Shown: positions 16,192 through 26,100 of the stretch, piece after piece
Layout: every line of letters begins with the position of its first letter
How positions within the stretch are numbered: the stretch's first letter is position 1
Assembly (NCBI RefSeq): GCF_016918545.1
Contig: NZ_JAFFQC010000004.1
Coordinates: forward strand, 141,387 to 205,386
From: Desulfobulbus alkaliphilus
GTDB taxonomy: Bacteria; Desulfobacterota; Desulfobulbia; Desulfobulbales; Desulfobulbaceae
Reading direction: 5' to 3'
DNA: 64,000 nucleotides
Program-made: the position numbers and the translations under genes
The notes under the pieces: generated by a model
Told to the model about the DNA's origin: nothing
The model's input: the letters and a program-made list of their open reading frames with translations, nothing else
Database searches by the model: none

Positions 16192-18516
16192 CTATTGTCC
16201 CAGGGTGGTGGGCAGGGAGTGGATCACCTGCCCGGACGAATCCAGCAGCACAATATCAGCCTTGCGGCCGATGTCGGCATCGTTTTCCAGGAAAACCGAA
16301 ACCTTGCCCTCGGCAGTGAGTTCGCGCGCCTGCTTATCCGCCAGCAGTGAGCTGTTGGGGTCGGAAAGGCTGGTGCGGACATCTACTTTTACTCCTTGGT
16401 ATTGACCCTCAACTGTTACCCGGCATTTTGCCCCGGTCCATTTTGCTCCCTGCAGCCGGGCCAAACCAGGCGTTGCCGGGGCAGACTGGATCCGCAGCAC
16501 CGGTATCACCATCTCCTGCAGCGACACGCCGCCGTGTGCATATTCGATACCAGCGAAAAAGCTACCGGCACCGGGGGGGCTGGCCATCATAACAGTGGGA
16601 TTCCAGTGCCACGTAAAGGCCTGGATATCGGCGTGGGCATCGCTCTTCAGGGCGGCACAGCGGCTCCAGCGGGTTTCGGTCAAGAAGGCCTTCAGCTCGA
16701 CTTTTGGCAGGCCACCCGGTACCAGGAGCCAGCCATGATCGGTGACCACTACCAGTTCGGTCCAGCCGGCCCGCAGGAGGGCGCCAATCCGGCTGGCTAG
16801 ATCGCGAACTTCGCCGTCGACACTGCGGGCCAGCTTCCAACCCTCGGTATGGCCACGTTTATCAAGAGCCCCTGCCTCAGTCCAGGCTGACCCGTTTGGG
16901 TCACCGGTCTGGTCCGGTTGCAACACCTGCCAGTCGCGCTCCCTGAGAGCCGCCACAAAACGATCCTGGGTCAACGTCTGGCCTGTGGCGATCAGGCGGG
17001 GGGCGAATTCGTCACCGGGTTTATCACCCTGGAGGATGCCGGCAATCGGTGCTGCCGCGGGCTTGGCGGTGGCGGTTACTGTCGGGATGGTTGACCACTC
17101 CCAGTCCTGGCTGCATTCAATCCCGGCAGCCGACAATTTTCCAACCAGCTGCTGCGCCACGTCCATCCGCAGGCCATCGGCAAACAGCACCAGCCGGCCG
17201 GGAGCAGGTTCGATTGGCTCTGTCCTTTTCTCCGTTGCCGGCCCTTTGGTATGGATAAGTTGCTGCAGGTGGCGAGCGGATTCTTCCAGCCATGGCAGGT
17301 AGACGGCCCGTAATACGCCCAGAACTGCCCCGTACTGCTCCGGAGAGTCACAGGCAGCCATGGTGGCCAGGGCAGCCGCATCGACCCGCCAGCCCTCTTC
17401 TGCGTACTGCCTGGCATAGTTGTCCGGAGACGGGGCACCAGGCACGTTCCTGCAGAGTTCGGCCAGTTGGGCGAGGGGCTCCAGGGCGGTTACCAACGGG
17501 CTGAGGCCAAGCTTCTGCCAGGGGTAGCTGCGGCGAACTCCATGCTGCTTTTCCAAATCGGCAATCCGCTGCATAACCTCATCCTGTGGTCGATCCACCA
17601 AGGCCTCCAGGGCCCGGTGCAGGGCCTGCTCATCCCGCTCGTTGAACCCAGGCGAGACCTCGGCGGTCTCAAACATGTTTGGCTGTTTTGGGGTGGCTCG
17701 TTTCAGCCATTCGACGATCCCGGGATAGTTGGTCGGGGCCTCGATATAGCGGTGCCAGACCTTGGCCCAGTAATTCAACCTGGTCGTGAGCAACCCCGCT
17801 GCCCTGAGTGGACCATCCTTAACCGGATCAAACCCAGCATCGCTCTTACACTGCTGGCAAAAAGCTCTCCACTCAGCGTTCGTTCGTCCCTGCTGGAACA
17901 TCTCCGGATCACTCAGCCAGCGCAGGAGCAGGCCGGTGGCATCAGGGGCCACCAGACCGTTGAAGAAATCGGCGTCGAGACGGCGGCCCTGGAGCTGGGG
18001 CAAGGGCTCATTGAGCAGTTTGGATAATGCCCCGGCCAAGGCGCCCAGGGTTGCCCGGTCTTTGGCAACCTCGAGGTCAAGTCCGCCGTGTTTGGAGATC
18101 AGGAAGGTATGGGGTGTCCACTCCTTGCGGTTGACGTTCAGCCACATCGCCCCGCGATACTGCAGCTCCACCAGGGGAGCGAGCTCCGGCGGGCAATCCT
18201 CGGCCGCTCGGAGCATCTCCCGGCTTATGCCCGGCAAGTAGAAGATCGGCGTGGTCCCGGCCGGAGGGGCGGCGTCAACAGCCCGGGCTTCGATACAGCG
18301 CAGCCACAGTGCCGGCCCGGTGCGTTTCTCCGGAGAATAGCTGCCAAGAAGGTAGAGCTCCGGCAGCAGCACCTGCAACTCCGGGATGACCGATTTCCAT
18401 AGGCGATCCGGGTCGGCCCACAACACTACGCAGGGGGGGATCTGGTCACCGGCAGCGTAGGACTGGGCGGTGGACCGCAGGGTGGTGACCAGGCGTTGGG
18501 CGGGGGTGTCGGTCAT
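16192..18516 (-). CDS. pglZ: BREX phosphatase-domain protein PglZ
   Basis: A 774-residue PglZ. The alkaline-phosphatase-superfamily domain occupies roughly residues 440-690, with metal-site segments VLFADGLRMDVAQQL near 447 and VVVTDHGWLLVPGG near 592. The N-terminal part is the BREX-specific region. PglZ is one of the two hallmark proteins of BREX, along with the PglX methyltransferase. The start overlaps the stop of the nuclease gene upstream by four bases, so translation is coupled along the whole operon. Confidence 0.92.
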   Translation of the reverse strand: MTDTPAQRLVTTLRSTAQSYAAGDQIPPCVVLWADPDRLWKSVIPELQVLLPELYLLGSYSPEKRTGPALWLRCIEARAVDAAPPAGTTPIFYLPGISREMLRAAEDCPPELAPLVELQYRGAMWLNVNRKEWTPHTFLISKHGGLDLEVAKDRATLGALAGALSKLLNEPLPQLQGRRLDADFFNGLVAPDATGLLLRWLSDPEMFQQGRTNAEWRAFCQQCKSDAGFDPVKDGPLRAAGLLTTRLNYWAKVWHRYIEAPTNYPGIVEWLKRATPKQPNMFETAEVSPGFNERDEQALHRALEALVDRPQDEVMQRIADLEKQHGVRRSYPWQKLGLSPLVTALEPLAQLAELCRNVPGAPSPDNYARQYAEEGWRVDAAALATMAACDSPEQYGAVLGVLRAVYLPWLEESARHLQQLIHTKGPATEKRTEPIEPAPGRLVLFADGLRMDVAQQLVGKLSAAGIECSQDWEWSTIPTVTATAKPAAAPIAGILQGDKPGDEFAPRLIATGQTLTQDRFVAALRERDWQVLQPDQTGDPNGSAWTEAGALDKRGHTEGWKLARSVDGEVRDLASRIGALLRAGWTELVVVTDHGWLLVPGGLPKVELKAFLTETRWSRCAALKSDAHADIQAFTWHWNPTVMMASPPGAGSFFAGIEYAHGGVSLQEMVIPVLRIQSAPATPGLARLQGAKWTGAKCRVTVEGQYQGVKVDVRTSLSDPNSSLLADKQARELTAEGKVSVFLENDADIGRKADIVLLDSSGQVIHSLPTTLGQ

Positions 18517-19631
18517 GGCTGGGGTTCCTCTTGACTATCAATGGCCTGGAGTCGCTGTCGGGCCAGGCGGACCGCCTCATGCAGTTTTCTCTCAAGCTGC
18601 TCTTTCGGTAATATCTTCGTCAGGTAGCTGGCCAGATGGATGCCACTTTTCTCCAAGTCCAGCAGTTCCACATGCTCGGCGCTTTTACCGGCACAGAGGA
18701 TCATCCCCAGTGGGGCCGCCTCGTCTGGTTCGGTTTCGTAGCGTTTCAGCCAGCCCAGGTAGAGTTCCATCTGTCCCTTGTCGGCAGCCTCGAAATCCCC
18801 GACCTTCAACTCGATGGCCACCAGCCGGCTCAATTTACGGTGGTAGAAGAGCAGATCAAGGAAGTAGTCTCGGCCATCGATCTGCATCCTTTTCTGTCGG
18901 GCGACAAAACAGAAACCCACACCCAGTTCGAGGATAAAGGCCTCGATCTCACGCAGGATCGCCGCCTCCAGGTCCCTTTCGGCGAAGGTGTCCTGCAGCC
19001 CGAGGAAGTCGAGGAGATAGGGATCGCGAAAGACCAAGTCGGGTGTCAGTCTGTCTTCCTCGCGCAATTGTTGCAGCTCAGCCGCAATCAATTGGTCCGG
19101 TTTCTTCGACAGGGCCGTCCGCTCATAGAGCATTGACTGGATCTTCTGGTGCAGGGTCCGGGTATTCCATCCTTCGACCCGGCACATCTCGGTGTAGAAC
19201 TCTCGTTTGAGCGGGTCGTCGAGGTAGATGATCCGGCGTAGGTGAGTCCAGCTCAATTTTGCACTCAGCTGATGCACTATCTCTGCATCTGGAAACACCT
19301 CCGCAAAACGGACCATATGGAAAAGATTTGCCTGAGAGAAGCCTCTGCCGAACTCCAGGGTCAATTTTCTACTCAGTGCGTAGAAAATCTGTTCGCCATA
19401 GCCGGCCCGTTTCTCCTCGAGAATGTCGGTGCGGATCCGCTGCCCGACCTGCCAGTAGAGGAGGACCAGGGCGGAGTTAATCCCCTGCGCCACCCGCTGC
19501 CGGGTCGTGCTGATCAGGTCCCGCAGGTCGGTAAGGAGGGTCAACGGGACGGCCGTCTCCACGCCAGCCGTGCCTGGCTTGGAAGCTGTCGTTTCGATAC
19601 TGGGGCTGCTGGTGCCTTTTCTGGCGCTCAT
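18513..19631 (-). CDS. DUF1016/YhcG-type PD-(D/E)XK nuclease in BREX operon
   Basis: A 372-residue protein. Residues about 25-190 are the DUF1016 N-terminal domain (LISTTRQRVAQGINSALVLL, YWQVGQRI, LSWTHLRRIIYLDDP); residues about 210-345 are a PD-(D/E)XK domain with DYFLDLLFYHRKL and IELKVGDFEA carrying the Asp and Glu-x-Lys. Relatives such as YhcG are predicted nucleases, often seen as extra genes in restriction and BREX loci. Four-base overlaps tie it to pglX upstream and pglZ downstream, so it is an integral part of this operon. It is not one of the six core type 1 genes; it may add DNA cleavage. Confidence 0.88.
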   Translation of the reverse strand: MSARKGTSSPSIETTASKPGTAGVETAVPLTLLTDLRDLISTTRQRVAQGINSALVLLYWQVGQRIRTDILEEKRAGYGEQIFYALSRKLTLEFGRGFSQANLFHMVRFAEVFPDAEIVHQLSAKLSWTHLRRIIYLDDPLKREFYTEMCRVEGWNTRTLHQKIQSMLYERTALSKKPDQLIAAELQQLREEDRLTPDLVFRDPYLLDFLGLQDTFAERDLEAAILREIEAFILELGVGFCFVARQKRMQIDGRDYFLDLLFYHRKLSRLVAIELKVGDFEAADKGQMELYLGWLKRYETEPDEAAPLGMILCAGKSAEHVELLDLEKSGIHLASYLTKILPKEQLERKLHEAVRLARQRLQAIDSQEEPQP

Positions 19632-22600
19632 GGTCGGCTTCCCCGGGCGGCTCGTTTCATGGCTTTGCTGTAGTGGCAGTCGTTCCAGCGGTTACCGTCC
19701 GGCTCCTTGCCATGCCCTGGAAAATCCTGGCTCTTGCCATCCCAGTTCCAGAACCACGGGAAATCGGTTTTGCTTCGAAATGGCTCCTTACCGCGGTCCT
19801 TATCCCACTTGATGTTGGGTTTGGCCCGGAGGATGCCGGCGCCCTTCTTGCCTCCGGGGATATCCTCGGCGAGAAAAGGGCGGATATTCAGGCGGACCCC
19901 GTCGTTGAGATCGGGTTGCCAGCCAATCGCCTGTTGTGCCAGCGGTTTCCAGCGGACAAAGATGTCATAGGGAGGTTCACCCTCAATGATCAGTTTGAGA
20001 CGCTCCTGCAGCATCCTGGCGGCCTGCAGGCGGGCGTCGCTGCCGGCCTCTCCGGCGTCAACGGCTGCCTGCTGCCGGCGGAGCCAATCGCCAAGATAGG
20101 CATAGGTGAGCTTTTCCAGGTTGGCGTGGGTCAGTTTATGATAATTGACCAGGGCACTGAAGCCACTCTTATGCCCGTCCCAGATGTGCCAGATAAAGGG
20201 GCGATGATGAAAGAGGATGCAGTGTTGCGCGAAAAACTCGTCGCGTAGCCAGGACTCCAGTGTTTCTGATTTACTGCCCTTGGAGCCGGAGCTGGCAAGC
20301 AGGGCGGTGAGATCGTAGTCGCCCAGGGCCTGGGCCAGGAGGGTGCGCAGTCGCTCGGCAGCCGGGGCCTCTCCTTTGCTGGCGAAGAGACAGACGATGC
20401 CGTCATGGTCGGCATGGGGCAGCAAGGGCTCACAGCGCTCCACCCATTCCCGTTGCTCATCGGCCAGCTCCATGCTGGCATCCAGTTCAGTCTGCCAGCG
20501 GTAACCGAGGAGACGGGCGACCGCCACCTGGAGCACTGTGGCGTCAGTGCGCTGCGGGCCGTGGGCGGTCCATTTCTTCTCTTCATCCCAGATCACCGAT
20601 CCGCCGGGATGGCCGTGGAAGATCCATTGGGTGGGGTCGTCGGTGTAGGGTTTGGGGAGGCCGTTGGGGTATTTTTCTTTGGCTACCTTAGTCCAGTGGT
20701 CGAGGTCGAAGGGAACTTTTACTAGGGTGGAGTTGGTGACATTCAGTTTTTGGTCAATTCGGCGTACAGCTAAATTGTATTCGGGTGAAGAACAGAAACA
20801 CCAAATTGCATCCAGCGTGCTCTCATTATTTGGCACGATGGACGCACAATTTTGATCAAACTTTGTGCCTTGATATAAAGAGCATGGCAAATGACCTACC
20901 TGCCGAACGCTGATTCCTTTCTTTCCCCAAGCTATGCCTCCAGCCAAAATAGCTTTTCCTTTTTCCGCCAAACTTGACAGATGGCCGACACCTTGTTCCC
21001 AGTGATAAATAATCTCGAAACCACCAAAATGAGTTGAAGTTACAACGGTAGTTTGTCCATATTCCCAATCCTTTTGGGGCAAATAAATTTCCCAGAAGTT
21101 TTTGATAAACCTAAGAGAGTCTTTGGTGTTTAGCCCATGTACTCCATGTGAAATTTCCGATAGCAAATTACCTCTAATGGAATCGCCCAAAACCACTCTA
21201 TGATCTGGGTTGTCAAGTTGGCTCTTTTGATCTAAATAATTAATAGCTTGTGATTTTATTGAAAATGACTTGGCTCCCGGATCCTTGTCGGTTTCTGCAT
21301 CCACAAAGAAAAATTCAGTTTCATGATTGGTCGACTTTTTGGGCGCACGGTTGTTTACAGTAAGAAGTATTGCCTTCACATGTTCGCCAGAAATTGTATC
21401 AAATGCTCCTGCTCCAAGCCTAGCTATACTTACCCAAGATAATTCATTAAGTAATTTTTTTCGGAATTGTTTATAACCACCAAGGAACAACCAATTTTGA
21501 GGAAGAACAACAGAGCATGTCCCATCTTGAACCAAGAATTCAGTACATCTTTCTAAAAAAGACGTTTCTAAGGACCTTCGCGCAGCCGGGTAGCTTTTTG
21601 AGAGAAATTCATCGATAGATTCAACCATTTCTCCAGTTTTTTTATACGGGACGTTGGTAATCACCCATTTATATTGATTCGATAATAGTTCTGCAGACTT
21701 TGACAAACCTCTTGCAACAACCTCCATCTCGGCTTTTTCGACATCCTTCTCATTTACCAATGCTTGGGTCAGCAACGGACCAACCTCTTCCCACTTCAAC
21801 TCAAACAGCGATCCCTTGCCCAAGCTTGCTTCGGGATTAATCAAGCTACCCAGGACCGGTGCGTCTTTGAACTGTTTGTAAAGCTCTTCGAGCGCTATCC
21901 TCAGATTAGTGTTATCTCCAGCCAGTGCTAGCCATTCCTCTTTCTTGGCGCTTACCGACAAACCGGAACAGGCTACATTCAGCTTCGGTAACACCCGATA
22001 GCCGCCAGCGTCTGGGAACTTCCAGGCAGCGAGGGCGAGGGCGAAGGCGGCCAACTCGACACAGCGCTGATCCAGCTCCAAACCGTGGATATTTTCGCGC
22101 AGCACGGCATCCACCGCAGCCTGGGCCGAGAGGCCATCACGCTCCATGCGCAGCGGTACCAGCATCAGGAATGCCGCCACCAGGAAGTGACCGGAACCGC
22201 AGCAGGGGTCAAGAGCCTTGAGGTCAGCCAGCTGCTCTGGCCAACCTGCAAATGTTCCGGCTGCCGGTACCCAGCGTCCGCTGCTGCCTGTTCCTTCAGC
22301 AGTGGCAGTCTCGCTATCCTGCTGGTCGTCTTCCACCCGCACAAAGCGCAGGTACTCGAGCGGCACCCCGGGGATGGCGGCTTTCTGGCGTAGTTCTTCT
22401 TCGCTGCTGGCGTTTTTAAGGTCGGCAGCGGAGAGTCGCCTTGCCGCCCACCAGGCCCCCAGGGAGTTGTCAAGCAGGAAGCTGACCATGTACGGCTCGG
22501 TGAACAGTTGGGTCACCGCCGGCAGTTCGTCGGCACCGATCTTATTGCCGGAGGCATTGACCTCGTCCTTTTTCTCCGCCTGCCAGAACTGGTAGCACCA

Positions 22601-23152
22601 GCCCAGGCTGTCACTGGCGGTGAACACCTCGGCAGGCAGGCCAGTGACCAGATCAATCAGGGGTTTGCGGTCATTGACCGAGAGCTCCACTGCCCCGGCC
22701 GGGTCATCAGCCCGGAAGATCTCCGGCAAGGATTTGGCAGCGAAACTGGCTGCCACTCCCCAGGAATCTTTCAACCCCAGTGATGGTGCCAGTTCTTCGC
22801 AGTCGTCCAGGGTCACCGCAACCCCATGCTCCGGAGAGATCAGCAGATCGTTCTCCAGCAGGTAGCGGGCAAAGAGTATTCGGTGCCACTGGTCATAGGC
22901 GAGCTTTTCGGCGAGATGGCGGATCTCATGGCTGCCGGGCTTACTGCGGCTCTCGCCATCTCCGAGCTGCCTGCCCTGGGCACGGAGCCGACGACGCAGG
23001 TTCCGTTGCCCCTCATCCATGTGCCGGTAGGGATCAGGTTCATGGACAGCCAGGGCTCTCAGGGCATGATGGGCTCCGGCCTCGGCGATCTTGCGGGCTT
23101 GTTTGACCGCGCCCTCCAACTGGCGGCGCAATGGGGTGGCGAGACTGGTCAT
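19628..23152 (-). CDS. pglX: BREX adenine-specific DNA methyltransferase PglX
   Basis: A 1174-residue PglX of usual length. SAM-binding motif I is DPCCGSGHFLVAAF near residue 314; catalytic motif IV reads NVPY near residue 499, in place of the usual NPPY. A target-recognition region follows, then a helical C-terminus. PglX modifies one strand of a short asymmetric adenine site to mark host DNA, and is also needed for restriction. The segment from about 20650 to 21900 (the region after motif IV, with the target-recognition domain) is visibly AT-richer than the rest, a common sign of exchange of the specificity part. Confidence 0.93.
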   Translation of the reverse strand: MTSLATPLRRQLEGAVKQARKIAEAGAHHALRALAVHEPDPYRHMDEGQRNLRRRLRAQGRQLGDGESRSKPGSHEIRHLAEKLAYDQWHRILFARYLLENDLLISPEHGVAVTLDDCEELAPSLGLKDSWGVAASFAAKSLPEIFRADDPAGAVELSVNDRKPLIDLVTGLPAEVFTASDSLGWCYQFWQAEKKDEVNASGNKIGADELPAVTQLFTEPYMVSFLLDNSLGAWWAARRLSAADLKNASSEEELRQKAAIPGVPLEYLRFVRVEDDQQDSETATAEGTGSSGRWVPAAGTFAGWPEQLADLKALDPCCGSGHFLVAAFLMLVPLRMERDGLSAQAAVDAVLRENIHGLELDQRCVELAAFALALAAWKFPDAGGYRVLPKLNVACSGLSVSAKKEEWLALAGDNTNLRIALEELYKQFKDAPVLGSLINPEASLGKGSLFELKWEEVGPLLTQALVNEKDVEKAEMEVVARGLSKSAELLSNQYKWVITNVPYKKTGEMVESIDEFLSKSYPAARRSLETSFLERCTEFLVQDGTCSVVLPQNWLFLGGYKQFRKKLLNELSWVSIARLGAGAFDTISGEHVKAILLTVNNRAPKKSTNHETEFFFVDAETDKDPGAKSFSIKSQAINYLDQKSQLDNPDHRVVLGDSIRGNLLSEISHGVHGLNTKDSLRFIKNFWEIYLPQKDWEYGQTTVVTSTHFGGFEIIYHWEQGVGHLSSLAEKGKAILAGGIAWGKKGISVRQVGHLPCSLYQGTKFDQNCASIVPNNESTLDAIWCFCSSPEYNLAVRRIDQKLNVTNSTLVKVPFDLDHWTKVAKEKYPNGLPKPYTDDPTQWIFHGHPGGSVIWDEEKKWTAHGPQRTDATVLQVAVARLLGYRWQTELDASMELADEQREWVERCEPLLPHADHDGIVCLFASKGEAPAAERLRTLLAQALGDYDLTALLASSGSKGSKSETLESWLRDEFFAQHCILFHHRPFIWHIWDGHKSGFSALVNYHKLTHANLEKLTYAYLGDWLRRQQAAVDAGEAGSDARLQAARMLQERLKLIIEGEPPYDIFVRWKPLAQQAIGWQPDLNDGVRLNIRPFLAEDIPGGKKGAGILRAKPNIKWDKDRGKEPFRSKTDFPWFWNWDGKSQDFPGHGKEPDGNRWNDCHYSKAMKRAARGSRP

Positions 23153-26100
23153 ATGTGTACCGGGCCGTCTTTGAGTTTATCTTCCACCTGCTGGCGGACC
23201 CTGGCAAGCCACTGATCAAGTTCAGCCGGGGTGTTGATGATCGTACTGGGCAGGGTGACCCGTACTGCCTGGGGGTTGGCCAGCTTCGTAGCTTCAGCCA
23301 GGGCCCGGTAAAAACGCTGGGGGATGGCGTCGAGCAGGTTGCGCCGGTCAGCCAGGTCTTGAGCCTGCAGGGCGGCAAGAATCTCGTCCTCGCTGCCAAG
23401 AGCGGCCCTGGGCGGTGGGGTGAGCTGACAGGTGGCAATGAGCTTGTTACGCTGCTCCTCTGTCCGGCTTTTCCATGCCTGGGAGGCGGCCAGTTTTTTC
23501 TCTCCTGCCAGAAAAGCGGCGGCAAGTTCATCCTGCAGTTTGCCAAGGGCAAGGCGCAGAGCATTGGTCAGCTGTTTGGTCAACTCGGGCACCGGGTCGG
23601 GATCGGCCAGCAGGGTGCGACCGGTTTTCATGGCAGCAATTGATTTGCTGCTGGCCTCGGCTTCCGGGAGGCCATGGGCAAACCCCAGGAAAATCAGCAG
23701 GCGCTCCCATTTGGGCCAGCGAGCGTTTATGGCCTCAGCGCTTTTCTTCCAGGCAGCCAGCTTGGCGGTAAGGTCGTCTTTAAGCGCATGGAGTTGAAGG
23801 AGTTGAGCATTACCGCTGAGCTTCTGGAGGGCGCGGATATCCTTGGTCTCAGGAATTGCCGGGCGGGGCTCAGCGCCGCCGGCAGACTCAGCCAAGGCAA
23901 GTAGTTTGGTCAGGAACAGGCCGGCAGCTTCGGCCTCTTTGCCGTTTTGGGTGGCGACTCCGGCCTTCTGGAAGAGCGCCTTGAGTTCGAGCCGCTGTTG
24001 GACATTGAGCGGGGGGACATCGACATAGAAGCTGGCGACGCCCACCTGGTTTTGTGGCAGGGTAGCCTGGACCGGCTGGTGGTTGAGGGTAGCGCGGAGA
24101 TTGCCGGCTACCAGCATGACAAACAAGGCACCATCGATGGCATCTTTGGGCCAGCCATAGGGGTTGGCACGAAAATGCGCATACAGCTCCTTCCCTTTCT
24201 TGCCCGCACCGATAAAGTCGATCACTCGGCGGCAAACCGGATGGAGGGTTGGGTTGCCCGGGTAGCCGACCTGGGCCAGGGCGGCAACGTCGCCGGTACG
24301 GGCACGGCTGACAACCTGGCCCCAGTTGCCATGGTCGGCCTCGGAAAAGTTCGGGAAGAGCCGTACCATGGCACTTTCGGCCGAATCCTGGACCTTATCG
24401 GCCAGCTCAATACCACTGGTCTCCTGCCCTCCGCCGAGAAAAACCTTGGCGCTGGCGATGATATGGCCAAGGAGTTCCTGGATACGGTGCTGGGCAACCT
24501 CCAGATGGGTCTCAATGGCCTTGCGTGCCTCAATGGACTCCGGGTTGCCAGCGGGGCCTCGACTGTCAAGGGTTTCCTGGGCGGCAAGGTACGCGGCAAT
24601 GGCCTGTTTCAATTCCTCATGGTGGAGACGCGGCAGGTAGCCGAAAAGCATCGGGCTGTCGATCCCGGCCGCCCGGGCATCGTTGATCACCGATTTTTCG
24701 TCGTCGCTCCAGCCGTCTCTGAGCCACAGGGTGACCTCATCGCTGCTGGTGGAGGGTCGGCCGGAGGAAAGTTCAAAGGCAAGCTTGCGCGGCTGGAGGG
24801 AGCTGCCCTGTTGGAGTGAAACCGGTTTCAGGGCTTGCTTGGCCCCGTTGCGGAGCAGGTCCGCCCGGTGGGCGTTGATCCTTTGGTCGTCGCCCAAGAT
24901 GGCGGCACGGCGACGGTTGAAATCATGGGTCCAGAGTACCCCCTCACGGGTCTGAAGACGGTACTCGGATTCAACTGCCATGAGGTGACCTTCGGTCTCC
25001 ATCTGTTTGAGTAGCCTGGGGACTAGCTGTTCAAGCCGGGGGCGGTCGTTTTTCAGGTCGGTGATGAGCAGGTCGACCAGGGTTTCGGCCGTGGCCCGCA
25101 CACCATCATCAACCCCTGGCGAGCGGGGTAATTTTCCGATCAGGAATATCACGGCACAGAGGCTTGAACGAAGAGCACCCTCTGGTGTCCCGTCCCGCTG
25201 TTTCCTGATGATCTCATCATATTCCCGTTCCAGTTCGCCGGAATTAATGAGATCGGTGCAGATCTGGTCGTAGATAAAATCGACCGGGACCACCGTGCCC
25301 AGCGATGAGGCGGCGGTTTGCCTGGTTGCTTCAAAAACGATCTGCAATTGGGTGCGCAACTGGGCCTTGGTGCCGGAGTGGTCGGTGTTGCGCAACACCT
25401 TTTCCCAGAACCGGCGGCGGGTGGGCAGCAGTGGGTAGTCGACGACGAGGTGTTTGTCGTCCTCATGGGTTGCCGCCAGGCGGGTGTGCTGCAGGTGGCG
25501 GGCCAGCTCACCCTGGTTGGCCTCCATGCAGGACGCGATTGCTGATTCCTGCTCAGGCTTTTTACGCAGCACAGTTTTACGGATGACACTTTCGACATCA
25601 GTGTCGGAGAGTTGCACACGCACCGCAAATCTGGCCTGCAGGCGTTGCAGGCTGGGGGTGGTGTTCAAGGCCGACTGCCCGGTGCCAACGATCAGCAGGC
25701 GGCTGCCCAGGTCGGTACAGCAATGCTCAGCGATCTCCTGGACATCGTTGGCGCGCTGGATCTTTTCCCCGATAAACTGCTGGACCTCATCGACCACCAT
25801 CAGGGTGCAGGGCAGCTTCCCGTCTTGGCCGAATATCTGCTTGATGATATCCAGGGTGTCATCGATGGTTGGGAAATTGTTGTCCTTGAACTGGTCACGA
25901 ATAGCCGCCTGGGCATTGGCGGCAGTAGCGTACTTCGGCTCGGCGGCGACCAGGGCCTCTGCCAGGGGCACGGAGAGTTTCAAACTGAGGATTTCACGGC
26001 CCAACTGGCGATTCTGTTGTTGCAGTGCATCCGCCACCCTGTTTTCCAGCCCGGAGGAGCGCAGCCAGAGGATGAACCTGGCCTGGGCCAGATTTTCCGG

